Assembly: GCA_900547295.1 (NCBI GenBank)
Contig: URGK01000012.1
Location: 1 to 39,934, forward strand
Origin: an uncultured Eubacteriales bacterium
Lineage (GTDB): Bacteria > Bacillota > Clostridia > Peptostreptococcales > Anaerovoracaceae
DNA: 39,934 nt
Reading direction: 5' to 3'
Shown here in pieces: positions 22,205 to 32,300 of this stretch; position 1 is the first letter of the stretch, and every line of letters begins with the position of its first letter. Made by a program: the position numbers and the translations under genes. The notes below the pieces were generated by a model. It worked only from the letters and a program-made list of their open reading frames with translations, was not told the DNA's origin and did no database searches.

Positions 22205-24268
22205 CTATTTGTTAATTTTCTCTATAAGGTTGTCAGGCAGTTTTTCAAAGTGGTCGAACTGCATTACATATACGCCTCGACCCTGAGTCTTTGAACGCAG
22301 GTCTGTTGCATAACCGAACATTTCTGAAAGAGGTACAAATCCTCTGACAGCAACTGCTCCGTTGTTCATGTCAGAACCCTCAATTCTGCCTCGTCTTGAA
22401 CTGATATCACCGATTACATCTCCCATATATTCTTCAGGAACTGTAACCTCTACCTTGAATACAGGCTCAAGCAGTACAGGATTTGCTTTCTTGGCAGCTT
22501 CTCTGAACGCCATTGATGCAGCAATCTTGAATGCCATTTCTGATGAGTCAACTTCGTGATATGAACCATCATACAGCTCAACAGCCACATCGACAACCTG
22601 ATATCCTGCTATAGGACCTGATTCCATAGCTTCTTTAATTCCGTCTTCAATCTTAGGAATGTATTCCTTAGGAATAGCTCCGCCGACAATTGAGTTGGTG
22701 AACTTAAATCCTTCACCCGGCTCTGTAGGGCTGAGCTTAATCTTAACGTGACCGTACTGACCGTGACCACCGCTCTGCTTAGCATACTTGTGGTCAACAT
22801 CCGCAGTGCCTGTAACAGTTTCCTTGTATGAAACCTGAGGCTTACCTACATTTGCTTCAACCTTGAACTCGCGGAGAAGTCTGTCAACGATTATTTCAAG
22901 GTGGAGTTCTCCCATACCTGCTATAATTGTCTGACCTGTATCTTCGTTCGTATAAGTTTTGAATGTAGGGTCTTCTTCTGCCAGCTTAGCCAGCGCTATA
23001 CCCATTTTTTCCTGTCCTGCCTTAGTCTTAGGCTCGATAGCTATTTCTATTACAGGATCAGGGAATTCCATAGATTCAAGAATTATTTCTTTCTTCTCAT
23101 CGCAAAGTGTATCACCAGTAGTAGTGTCTTTAAGACCTACCGCAGCAGCGATATCGCCTGAATATACTTCGTCGATTTCCTCTCTCTTATTGGCATGCAT
23201 CTGAAGAATTCTTCCGATTCTTTCTTTTTTGCCCTTAGTGGAGTTATATACATAGGAACCTGATTTTAAAGTTCCGGAATAAACTCTGAAGAAAGCAAGC
23301 TTTCCGACAAATGGATCAGCCATAATCTTAAACGCAAGTGCTGCAAAAGGACCATTATCATCTGCAGGTCTTTCCGCTTCTTCATCTCTGCCGGGGATAA
23401 TACCTTTGATAGGAGGTATGTCAAGCGGTGACGGCATAAAGTCGACAACCGCGTCCAGCATAAGCTGAACTCCCTTGTTTCTGTAAGCGGAACCGCAGGT
23501 TACAGGAACCATTTCTCCTGCTATAGTCATTTTTCTTATGGTGTCTTTGATTTCCTTAGTTGTAAACTCTTCACCCTCAAGGTATTTCATCATAAGCTCT
23601 TCACTGCCTTCTGCAACAGCTTCCAGCAGCTTGTCACGCCATTCCTGTGAAATTTTCTTTAGGTCTTCAGGAATCTCTGCCTTTTCGTATTCTTTTCCAA
23701 GGTCATCTTTGTAGATTTCGGCTGCCATATTAATCAGGTCAATGATACCTATGAAGGTTTCTTCTGAACCGATCGGAAGCTGGATAGGAACAGCATTTGC
23801 TTTTAATCTGTCCTTAACCATACCTACAACTCTGTAGAAATCCGCGCCCATAATATCCATTTTGTTTACGAATATCATTCTTGGTACGCCATACTTTTCG
23901 GCCTGACGCCATACAGTTTCGGACTGAGGCTCAACCCCGCCCTTTGCGCAAAGCACTGTTACGGCTCCATCTAATACTCTGAGTGATCTCTCAACCTCAA
24001 CTGTGAAGTCAACGTGACCCGGAGTATCGATTATATTTATTCTATTGCCCTTCCATTGTGCTGTAGTAGCTGCAGAGGTTATCGTAATACCACGTTCCTG
24101 CTCCTGCTCCATCCAGTCCATGGTAGCAGCACCCTCGTGGGTTTCACCTAGCTTGTGAGTTCTGCCTGTATAGAAAAGTATTCTTTCAGTTGTGGTGGTT
24201 TTTCCGGCATCAATGTGCGCCATTATACCGATATTTCTAGTTTTTTCCAGTGGAAAACTTCTAGCCAT
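22205..24268 (-). CDS. fusA: elongation factor G
   Basis: The 687-residue product is full length: G1 AHIDAGKTT near residue 17, DTPGHVDF, NKMD, then domain II (DPFVGKLAFFRVYSG) and domains IV-V (SGGHGQYGHV, VTVPEEYMGDVIGD). It drives tRNA-mRNA translocation. AAAGGAGG precedes the ATG. The gene lies 51 bp after rpsG. Confidence 0.98.
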   Translation of the reverse strand: MARSFPLEKTRNIGIMAHIDAGKTTTTERILFYTGRTHKLGETHEGAATMDWMEQEQERGITITSAATTAQWKGNRINIIDTPGHVDFTVEVERSLRVLDGAVTVLCAKGGVEPQSETVWRQAEKYGVPRMIFVNKMDIMGADFYRVVGMVKDRLKANAVPIQLPIGSEETFIGIIDLINMAAEIYKDDLGKEYEKAEIPEDLKKISQEWRDKLLEAVAEGSEELMMKYLEGEEFTTKEIKDTIRKMTIAGEMVPVTCGSAYRNKGVQLMLDAVVDFMPSPLDIPPIKGIIPGRDEEAERPADDNGPFAALAFKIMADPFVGKLAFFRVYSGTLKSGSYVYNSTKGKKERIGRILQMHANKREEIDEVYSGDIAAAVGLKDTTTGDTLCDEKKEIILESMEFPDPVIEIAIEPKTKAGQEKMGIALAKLAEEDPTFKTYTNEDTGQTIIAGMGELHLEIIVDRLLREFKVEANVGKPQVSYKETVTGTADVDHKYAKQSGGHGQYGHVKIKLSPTEPGEGFKFTNSIVGGAIPKEYIPKIEDGIKEAMESGPIAGYQVVDVAVELYDGSYHEVDSSEMAFKIAASMAFREAAKKANPVLLEPVFKVEVTVPEEYMGDVIGDISSRRGRIEGSDMNNGAVAVRGFVPLSEMFGYATDLRSKTQGRGVYVMQFDHFEKLPDNLIEKINK

Positions 24269-24319
24269 GTGTATAGCCTCCTTTCGCTAAAATCAAAAAA
24301 TTTACTGAACACATCAACA

Positions 24320-24790
24320 TTAAAATCTGTAGTGAGCGAAAGCCTTGTTTGCTTCTGCCATCTTGTGTGTGTCTTCTTTTTTCTTTACTGATGCGCCTGT
24401 TTCGTTAGCAGCATCCATAATTTCCTTAGCTAATCTGTCAGACATTGTCTTTTCGCCTCTAAGTCTTGTGTATTTAGTAAGCCATCTTAATCCTAATGTC
24501 TGTCTTCTTTCAGGTCTTACTTCCATAGGTACCTGATAGTTAGCACCGCCGACTCTTCTTGCTTTTACTTCGAGAACCGGCATAATGTTGTTCATTGCTT
24601 TTTCAAAAACTTCCAGTGGTTCTTCGCCAGTAGTTTCTTTTACTTTGTCAAACGCGCTGTAAACGATCTGCTGAGCAACACCTTTCTTACCGTCAAGCAT
24701 AATGCTGTTGATAAGCTTAGCTACAACAACACTGCCGTATACCGGATCTGGAAGTACTTCCCTTTTAGGAACGTTTCCTTTTCTTGGCAT
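24320..24790 (-). CDS. rpsG: 30S ribosomal protein S7
   Basis: The 156-residue product has the normal length: PRKGNVPKREVLPDPVYGSV, NSIMLDGKKGVAQQIVY, EVKARRVGGANYQVPMEVRP, and a C-terminal MAEANKAFAHYRF. It nucleates assembly of the 30S head. A GGAAGGGAAG ribosome binding site directly follows a GCCCGT/ACGGGC hairpin. The 239-bp gap to rpsL holds a structured RNA that probably affects translation of this gene. Confidence 0.97.
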   Translation of the reverse strand: MPRKGNVPKREVLPDPVYGSVVVAKLINSIMLDGKKGVAQQIVYSAFDKVKETTGEEPLEVFEKAMNNIMPVLEVKARRVGGANYQVPMEVRPERRQTLGLRWLTKYTRLRGEKTMSDRLAKEIMDAANETGASVKKKEDTHKMAEANKAFAHYRF

Positions 24791-24805
24791 TTTTTCTTCC
24801 CTTCC

Positions 24806-24968
24806 GCCCGTATTGAACGGGCTAACTCATATTCTTCGCATTCTGCTATAACTGCCCAATACTCCAAAGATATTCTTCTCAGGCAGATTTAAGCGGAAGT
24901 TACTCTCCCGGACAGTCTTTGGAACTGCCGAAAGCACTGGGTTCGGTACTCGACCTCTACTCCCGTGC
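24806..24968 (-). promoter_or_regulatory. candidate structured RNA with kissing loops in the rpsL-rpsG gap
   Basis: On the minus-strand transcript I see four hairpins: H1, GCACGGG with CCCAGTGC (24934-24968), enclosing a small GGT/ACC hairpin; H2, GGCAGT with ACTGTC, loop TCCAAAG (24911-24929); H3, CTGCC with GGCAG (24852-24886), with an apical AATA/TATT stem and loop TCTTTGGAG; and H4, GCCCGT with ACGGGC (24806-24822), abutting the rpsG ribosome binding site. The H2 loop TCCAAAG is perfectly complementary to CTTTGGA in the H3 loop, a possible 7-bp kissing interaction. No terminator run is present, so translational control of rpsG is the likeliest mode. S7 represses its operon through this gap in E. 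coli; a Clostridia version with this fold is not known to me. Confidence 0.6.
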
Positions 24969-25029
24969 GAATGGCGGTTTCAGGCCGTTAATGTCAGATT
25001 ATATCTTGGCATAATTTCCCGATTAAATC

Positions 25030-25446
25030 CTATTTCTTTTTAGGTTTTTTAGCGCCGTATTTTGAACGAGCCTGTTTTCTGTCTGCAACACCTGCAGCAT
25101 CAAGAGTACCTCTTACGATGTGGTATCTTACACCTGGAAGGTCTTTAACTCTTCCGCCTCTGATAAGTACAACACTGTGCTCCTGAAGGTTGTGACCTAT
25201 ACCAGGAATGTATGCTGTTACTTCAATACCGTTAGTAAGACGAACTCTGGCAACTTTTCTAAGAGCTGAATTAGGCTTCTTAGGAGTAACTGTCTTTACT
25301 GATGTGCAAACTCCTCTTTTCTGAGGTGAATTGCCGTCAGTAGCAACTCTCTTGATTGAGTTCATTCCCTTTAAAAGAGCCGGTGCAGTTGACTTTTTCT
25401 CGCTGCTTGTTCTACCCTGACGTACTAATTGATTAATAGTAGGCAT
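25030..25446 (-). CDS. rpsL: 30S ribosomal protein S12
   Basis: The 138-residue product has the length usual in Firmicutes: PTINQLVRQGR, PQKRGVCTSV, TPKKPNSALRKVARVRLTNG, GHNLQEHSVVLIRGGRVKDL and KQARSKYGAKKPKKK. Lysines and the proline linked to streptomycin response are wild type (PKKPNS, and GGRVKDLPG). It sits at the decoding centre. AAGGAG precedes the ATG. It has its own promoter inside the rpoC 3' end and a leader of about 150 nt. Confidence 0.97.
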   Translation of the reverse strand: MPTINQLVRQGRTSSEKKSTAPALLKGMNSIKRVATDGNSPQKRGVCTSVKTVTPKKPNSALRKVARVRLTNGIEVTAYIPGIGHNLQEHSVVLIRGGRVKDLPGVRYHIVRGTLDAAGVADRKQARSKYGAKKPKKK

Positions 25447-25595
25447 TTGTTTCTCCTTTCCTCGTCTTGCTGGCGATTTCTCTAATCGGGAAAATCGTTT
25501 GCAATTAATTATCTATTTTAAACCGCAAGGGTTTAAAAACACAGTTATCGCTGGCCCCGGCCGTCCTTAATTTAAGGCGCACAAAACCAAAGCCA
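25447..25595 (-). promoter_or_regulatory. structured leader of the rpsL-rpsG-fusA-tuf transcript
   Basis: About 150 nt between the promoter and rpsL. On the minus strand TTTTAAACC-CTTGC-GGTTTAAAA forms a strong A/T-rich hairpin (about 25521-25545), and CGATTT...AAATCG (about 25466-25490) forms a second one before the ribosome binding site. CCTTAAATTAAGG near the start may be a leftover of rpoC termination. A regulatory role is inferred only. Confidence 0.4.
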
Positions 25596-25601
25596 ACGAT
25601 T

Positions 25602-25631
25602 ATTTTATCACATATGTGCCGTCTGTGTCAA
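25602..25631 (-). promoter_or_regulatory. promoter of the str block
   Basis: Minus strand TTGACA (25626-25631), 18-bp spacer, TAAAAT (25602-25607), with TG two bases before the -10. It lies just downstream of the rpoC stop. Confidence 0.75.
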
Positions 25632-25638
25632 TTGAATT

Positions 25639-28600
25639 CTAGTTTTCTTCGTCTTCAAATTCAATGATATCAGGCATTTCGAAGAAGCTTTCGTCTTCCA
25701 CTTCTTCAAACATATCCTCTGCCGGCTCCATGATGTCCTCAGGCTGCTCGTCTTCGACCTCTTCTTCAAACTGCGCAGCATACTGTGCAGCCTCATAGGC
25801 TTCCATAAGTTCCTGATTTACACCGTAGTCCAGCTCGATGTTTCTGTATCTCTTCATTCCTGTACCGGCAGGAATAAGCTTACCGATTATAACGTTTTCT
25901 TTAAGTCCCTGAAGCTTGTCGTTCTTGCCCTTGATAGCCGCATCTGTCAGAACTCTTGTAGTTTCCTGGAATGATGCCGCTGACAGGAAGGAGTTTGTTG
26001 CAAGTGACGCCTTGGTGATACCCAGCAGCACTCTGTCAGCCTTTGCAGGCTCTCCGCCCTCTTCAATAGCTTTCTGATTAGCTTCTTCTATTTCAAATTT
26101 GCTGTAAAGTCCGCCCGGAAGCAGGTCTGTGTCTCCTGATTCATCGATTTTGAACTTTGAAAGCATCTGGTTTACGATTACCTCAACGTGCTTGTCGTTG
26201 ATATCTACACCCTGGTTTTTGTATACTCTCTGCACTTCCTTGAGCAGATACTGGTATACGCCCTCTGCACCGTTTAATCTGAGTATATCATGCGGATTAA
26301 GAGGTCCCTTGGTTATAGGGCTTCCTGCAAGGATATAGTCGCCCTCTTTTACTTTGAGGATAGCTCCGTAAGGAACTGTGTATGCTCTTTCCTCATCGCC
26401 TCTGATTATAACCTCTCTCTTGCTGCCCTTTCTTTCGATTGAAACAACAGTACCGTCAGCTTCGCAGATTTCCGCAATTCCCTTAGGCTTTCTTGCTTCG
26501 AAAAGTTCTACGACTCTTGGAAGACCCTGAGTGATGTCGCTTCCTGCTACACCGCCTGTATGGAATGTTCTCATTGTAAGCTGTGTACCCGGTTCACCGA
26601 TGGACTGTGCCGCAGTTATACCTACAGCCTCTCCGATGTTTACGCTTTCTCCCGTTGCCAGGTTCCTGCCGTAGCACTTAGCGCAAAGGCCTGTTCTGCT
26701 GTGGCATGTCATAATTGATCTGATGGCTACAGATTCTATGCCGGCTTCTTCTATTCTTTCAGCATTTTCTTCTGTAATCTCTTCATTCTGCTCAACTATG
26801 ATCTCGCCGGTCTTAGGATCGCATACGTCTGTAAGAGCGGTTCTGCCTATAATTCTCAGCTTGAGGCTTTCGATTTCTTCCTTGTCATCTCTGAAAGCTC
26901 TTACTTCGATACCCTCATCGGTGCCGCAGTCCTGCTCTCTGATAATGATGTTGTGGGATACGTCTACAAGTCTTCTTGTCAGATAACCGGAGTCGGCTGT
27001 TCGAAGCGCTGTATCGGCCAGACCCTTTCTGGCGCCGTTTGTTGATATGAAGTAATCCAGTACCGACAGACCCTCTCTGAAGTTGGCCTTGATAGGAATT
27101 CTTACAGTTTCACCGTTGGCCTTGGCCATAAGTCCTCTCATACCGCCTATCTGTCTGATCTGGTTTTTACTACCTCTTGCTCCCGAGTGTGCCATTATGA
27201 ACAGGTTGTTTAATGTTCCCAGCGAGTCCATAAGAGCATCGGCAACGTCGTCTGTTGTCTTATGCCATATCTTGATGATCTTTTCGTCACATTCTTCTCT
27301 TGATGCAAAACCTTTTCTGTAAGCGTTTTCGTATTTTTCAACCTGATGCTCAGCAGCCTGAATGATTGATTCTTTTTCTTCAGGTATTTCCATGTCGGAA
27401 ATACTGATTGTTATAGCTGCCTTGGTTGAATAGTGGAAACCTGTATCCTTGATGTAGTCAAGCATCAGGACTGTTCCTGTATTTCCGTGCGCTCTGTAGC
27501 ACTTGTCGATAATCTTTCCGAGCTTTTTCTTGTCGCAGAGGAAGTCAACCTCAAGTGAGTACGGATCTGTAGTTCTGTCTACAAAGCCCAAATCCTGAGG
27601 AATTCCCTGGTTGAATATAAATCTTCCTACTGTAGACTCTATAATTCTGCCCTCTGTATCGTTTTCGTCCTTGTACATTCTGACTTTGACTCTTGCGTGG
27701 ATACCTACGGTACCTGTCTGATATGCCATGAGCATTTCGTCCATATCCGTAAATATCTTGCCGTCGCCTTTCTCTGCTGCAGTGTTTCTTTCTTCAACAC
27801 CGGGGTGAGTCAGATAGTATGAACCGAGTATCATATCCTGTGTAGGAGTTGTTATAGGGGAACCGTCCTTTGGAGCCAGTATGTTGTTTACTGACAGCAT
27901 CAGAAATCTCGCTTCCGCCTGCGCCTCTACTGAAAGAGGTACGTGTACCGCCATCTGGTCGCCGTCAAAGTCTGCATTGAATGCAGTACAAACCAGCGGA
28001 TGAAGCTTGATAGCCTTACCCTCTACAAGTACAGGCTCGAATGCCTGTATACCCAGTCTGTGCAGGGTCGGCGCACGATTGAGCATTACAGGGTGTTCCT
28101 TGATAACGTCTTCAAGTACGTCCCATACTTCTGTTCTTACCTTTTCGACCATTCTCTTGGCACTCTTGATGTTGTGAGCCTGACCGTCCTCTACGAGTCT
28201 TTTCATAATGAACGGCTTAAACAGTTCAAGAGCCATTTTTTTAGGAAGTCCGCACTGATAAAATCTCAGTTCCGGTCCTACTACGATTACCGAACGGCCT
28301 GAGTAGTCAACACGCTTGCCCAGCAGGTTCTGTCTGAATCTTCCCTGCTTACCTTTGAGCATATCCGAAAGGGATTTGAGCGGTCTTGATCCCGGACCTG
28401 TTACAGGTCTGCCTCTTCTGCCGTTGTCTATAAGGGCGTCTACTGATTCCTGGAGCATTCTTTTTTCGTTTCTTACGATAATATCAGGCGCTCCAAGCTC
28501 CAGCAGTCTCTTTAATCTGTTGTTTCTGTTTATAACTCTTCTGTACAGGTCGTTAAGGTCAGATGTTGCAAATCTGCCTCCATCCAGCTGTACCATAGGT

Positions 28601-29337
28601 CTTAAATCAGGAGGGATAACAGGGATAACGTCCATTATCATCCACTCAGGCTTGTTGTTTGAAAGTCTTAATGCTTCAACAACCTCAAGTCTTCTTACGA
28701 TTCTGATTTTTTTCTGACCTGTTGCTCCTTTAAGCTTCTCTCTTAAATCCTCTGAAAGCGCGTCAAGGTCTATCTGGCAGAGCAGTTCCTTTACTGCCTC
28801 TGCGCCCATAGCGGCTTTGAAGCCGTCCGCGTATTTTTCTCTTGCTTCTCTGTACTGGTTCTCGGAAAGAATTTCCTTGTAGCCAAGGCCTGTATCTCCC
28901 GGATCAGTTACTATATATGCTGCAAAGTACAGGATTTTTTCAAGGTTTCTCGGTGACATATCAAGAATAAGTCCCATTCTTGACGGTATGCCCTTGAAGT
29001 ACCAGATATGTGACACGGGAGCCGCAAGCTCGATGTGTCCCATTCTTTCTCTTCTTACCTTTGCCTTTGTAACCTCTACGCCGCAGCGGTCGCATACAAT
29101 TCCCTTGTATCTTATTCTCTTGTATTTACCGCAATGACATTCCCAGTCCTTCATAGGTCCGAAAATCTTCTCGCAGAAAAGTCCGTCTTTTTCCGGCTTA
29201 AGAGTTCTGTAGTTGATAGTTTCAGGCTTGGTTACTTCACCATGTGACCAGCTCAGAATCTTTTCTGTAGATGCGAGACCTACCTGCAGTGATTCAAAAT
29301 TGTTCAGCTCATAGCTGTTGTTTGTATTTTCACTCAT
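25639..29337 (-). CDS. rpoC: DNA-directed RNA polymerase subunit beta'
   Basis: The 1232-residue product is complete. The N-terminal zinc finger is CHCGKYKRIRYKGIVCDRCG, the lid/rudder region is intact, and the catalytic Mg motif NADFDGDQMAVHVPLS lies near residue 455. The trigger-loop and bridge-helix region has HTGGVAGSDITQGLPRVVEL. The second zinc-site cysteines are present (CDPKTG upstream, then CHSRTGLCAKCYGRN). The C-terminus carries a long acidic tail (about the last 45 residues, many Glu/Asp). GGGGAGG precedes the ATG. It lies 18 bp after rpoB and is followed by rpsL, as usual. Confidence 0.98.
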   Translation of the reverse strand: MSENTNNSYELNNFESLQVGLASTEKILSWSHGEVTKPETINYRTLKPEKDGLFCEKIFGPMKDWECHCGKYKRIRYKGIVCDRCGVEVTKAKVRRERMGHIELAAPVSHIWYFKGIPSRMGLILDMSPRNLEKILYFAAYIVTDPGDTGLGYKEILSENQYREAREKYADGFKAAMGAEAVKELLCQIDLDALSEDLREKLKGATGQKKIRIVRRLEVVEALRLSNNKPEWMIMDVIPVIPPDLRPMVQLDGGRFATSDLNDLYRRVINRNNRLKRLLELGAPDIIVRNEKRMLQESVDALIDNGRRGRPVTGPGSRPLKSLSDMLKGKQGRFRQNLLGKRVDYSGRSVIVVGPELRFYQCGLPKKMALELFKPFIMKRLVEDGQAHNIKSAKRMVEKVRTEVWDVLEDVIKEHPVMLNRAPTLHRLGIQAFEPVLVEGKAIKLHPLVCTAFNADFDGDQMAVHVPLSVEAQAEARFLMLSVNNILAPKDGSPITTPTQDMILGSYYLTHPGVEERNTAAEKGDGKIFTDMDEMLMAYQTGTVGIHARVKVRMYKDENDTEGRIIESTVGRFIFNQGIPQDLGFVDRTTDPYSLEVDFLCDKKKLGKIIDKCYRAHGNTGTVLMLDYIKDTGFHYSTKAAITISISDMEIPEEKESIIQAAEHQVEKYENAYRKGFASREECDEKIIKIWHKTTDDVADALMDSLGTLNNLFIMAHSGARGSKNQIRQIGGMRGLMAKANGETVRIPIKANFREGLSVLDYFISTNGARKGLADTALRTADSGYLTRRLVDVSHNIIIREQDCGTDEGIEVRAFRDDKEEIESLKLRIIGRTALTDVCDPKTGEIIVEQNEEITEENAERIEEAGIESVAIRSIMTCHSRTGLCAKCYGRNLATGESVNIGEAVGITAAQSIGEPGTQLTMRTFHTGGVAGSDITQGLPRVVELFEARKPKGIAEICEADGTVVSIERKGSKREVIIRGDEERAYTVPYGAILKVKEGDYILAGSPITKGPLNPHDILRLNGAEGVYQYLLKEVQRVYKNQGVDINDKHVEVIVNQMLSKFKIDESGDTDLLPGGLYSKFEIEEANQKAIEEGGEPAKADRVLLGITKASLATNSFLSAASFQETTRVLTDAAIKGKNDKLQGLKENVIIGKLIPAGTGMKRYRNIELDYGVNQELMEAYEAAQYAAQFEEEVEDEQPEDIMEPAEDMFEEVEDESFFEMPDIIEFEDEEN

Positions 29338-29355
29338 TGAAGTACCTCCCCTTTC

Positions 29356-32300
29356 CTATAGCTTTTCATCAGAATCATCTTCAAAATCAAAGTTGTCTTC
29401 GAAGTCGTCCTCTTCATCAGGTGTTTCCTCTGTGAAACCCTCCTTGAGTTCGTCCTCTGCAGCTCTGTCGGCTTCAACGTCGATTACGCCGTCAATGTCC
29501 GCAGTTCCGTCATATTCCGAAGCATCTTTGATTTCAACTTCCTCGTTGTTCTCTGAAAGAACCTTGACATCAAGACCTAAGCTCTGCATTTCTTTAATAA
29601 GAACCTTGAAGGATTCAGGAATACCCGGTTCAGGAATATTCTCACCCTTGACTATAGCTTCGTAAGTCTTGACACGACCAACGATATCGTCGGATTTTAC
29701 TGTCAGTATTTCCTGAAGTGTATATGCAGCGCCGTAAGCTTCAAGCGCCCATACTTCCATCTCACCGAAACGCTGTCCGCCGAACTGAGCTTTACCGCCC
29801 AGAGGCTGCTGTGTAACAAGTGAGTAAGGGCCTGTACTTCTTGCGTGAATTTTGTCGTCAACAAGGTGATGGAGCTTCAGCATGTACATGTATCCTACTG
29901 TTACAGGATTATCAAACGGAAGTCCCGATCTTCCGTCACGAAGCTGCAGCTTGCCTGTCTTGGAGTAGCCGCATTCGTCCAGAAGCTCGATTATGTCTTT
30001 TTCGGTTGCACCATCAAATACCGGTGTTGAAATATACCAGTCTTTGCTCTTTGCCGCAAGTCCCAGATGCACTTCAAGCACCTGTCCAACGTTCATTCGT
30101 GACGGTACGCCCAGAGGGTTAAGCATTACCTGAAGCGGAGTTCCGTCCTCAAGGAATGGCATATCCTCTTCAGGAAGTATTCTTGAGATAACACCCTTGT
30201 TTCCGTGTCTTCCGGCCATCTTGTCGCCGACCTGGATTTTTCTCTTGGTTGCGATATAGCATCTTACCAGTTTGTTTACGCCAGGAGGCAGCTCGTCGCC
30301 GTTTTCTCTTGAGAATATCTTAACATCTACAATTATACCTGCTTCACCGTGAGGAACTCTCAGTGAAGTATCTCTTACTTCTCTTGCCTTTTCGCCGAAG
30401 ATTGCTCTTAAAAGTCTTTCTTCTGCCGAAAGCTCTGTTTCTCCCTTAGGAGTAACCTTACCTACAAGTATATCGCCTGCCTTAACCTCAGCACCGATTC
30501 TGATGATACCGTCTTCGTCAAGGTCTTTGAGTGCGTCCTCGCCGACATTAGGTATGTCTCTTGTGATTTCTTCAGGTCCAAGCTTGGTATCTCTTGCCTG
30601 TGATTCGTATTTTTCGATGTGAAGTGAAGTCAGTACGTCTTCCATTATGAGGCGCTCATTAAGGATGATAGCATCCTCGTAGTTGTAGCCCTCCCATGTC
30701 ATGAAGCCTATGAGCAGGTTCTTGCCCAGTGCAACCTCACCGTTTTCGGTTGAAGGTCCATCTGCAAGAACTTCGCCCTCCTCAACGTGCTCTCCGTGGA
30801 ACACGATGCTTCTCTGGTTGACGCATGTACCCTGGTTTGATCTCTTGAACTTGAGCAGCTTGTATTCGTCGCTGCCTGTTCCGTCATCTCTGAGCACCAC
30901 TATTCTGTCCGCATCTACGAACTCTACTGTTCCTGAATGCTTTGCAACGGTAACAACGCCTGAGTCCTTAGCTGCTCTGTATTCCATACCTGTACCTACT
31001 CTAGGTGCTTCTGTCACCAGCAGCGGCACTGCCTGTCTCTGCATGTTTGAGCCCATCAGCGCACGGTTGGCGTCATCGTTTTCGAGGAAAGGTATCATAG
31101 CTGTCGCTACTGATACTACCTGTCTAGGTGATACGTCCATATAGTCAACTTTGTCTCTGTCATAAAGGTCAATTTCGCCGCCGAGACCACGTCCCGCAAC
31201 TTTTCTGTTTACAAATCTTCCTTCTGAATCCAGAGGCTCGTTGGCCTGTGCAATGATGAGGGTTTCTTCTTCATCTGCCGTAAGGTATCTGATTTCGTCT
31301 GTTACGATACCCTTCTCCTTGTCAACTATTCTGTACGGAGTTTCGATAAATCCGTATTTGTTGATGATGCCGTAGGTTGCAAGTGAACCTATAAGTCCGA
31401 TGTTAGGACCTTCAGGTGTTTCTATAGGGCACATTCTTCCGTAATGTGAGTCGTGTACGTCTCTTACGTCGAAGCCCGCTCTCTCTCTTGAAAGTCCGCC
31501 AGGTCCCAGTGCTGACAGTCTTCTCTTGTGAGTCAGCTCTGCAAGAGGGTTTGTCTGGTCCATGAACTGTGAAAGCTGGGAGCTTCCGAAGAACTCTTTA
31601 ACCGCTGCAGTTACCGGTCTTATATTCATAAGAGCCTGTGGAGTTGTTGCCTCTATATCCTGAGTTGTCATTCTTTCCTTGACTACTCTTTCCATTCTTG
31701 CAAGACCGATTCTGAACTGGTTCTGGAGAAGCTCTCCTACAGTCCTCAGTCTTCTGTTGCCCAGATGGTCTATGTCATCTGTGCTGCCGATGCCGAATCT
31801 CAGGTTGAGAATGTAGCTTACAGAAGCGATAATGTCATCTATTATGATATGCTTAGGTGACAGGTCGTTTCTTCTTGCTGCAAGCGCTTCTTTAATCTCT
31901 TCTTCTGTCTGGTTTTCGGCAAGTATTTCTTTTAATACAGGGTAGTATACTGTCTGTTCTACTCTTGTATCCGAAAGATCAAATTCTATATATGTTTTAA
32001 TGTCTACAAAGTTGTTGCCTATTACTCTTGTGATTTCGTCTTCGTTGCCAACACCTACGCCGTATATGTTTACGACTTTGACGCCTGCGTTCTCTATAAC
32101 GAGGGCTGTGTCTCTGTCAATTCTGCCGCCTGCCTCGATGATTATCTCGCCTGTGTTAGGGTCGATAACGTCCTCAGCTGCAACAGTTCCCGCAAGTCTT
32201 GTGCTTATTGCGAGTTTTTTGTTGTACTTGTATCTGCCCACCTTGGCAAGATCATATCTCTTGGCATCAAAGAAAAGGGCATTGAGAAGCTGCTGAGCGC

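Noticed and set aside
24860..24980. Possible 5S rRNA gene in the rpsL-rpsG gap (words TACCGAAC and GGGAGAGTA on the minus strand)
   Set aside because: The segment is too short, the ends do not pair as helix I, and the internal helices differ from 5S. It is better described as a separate structured RNA.
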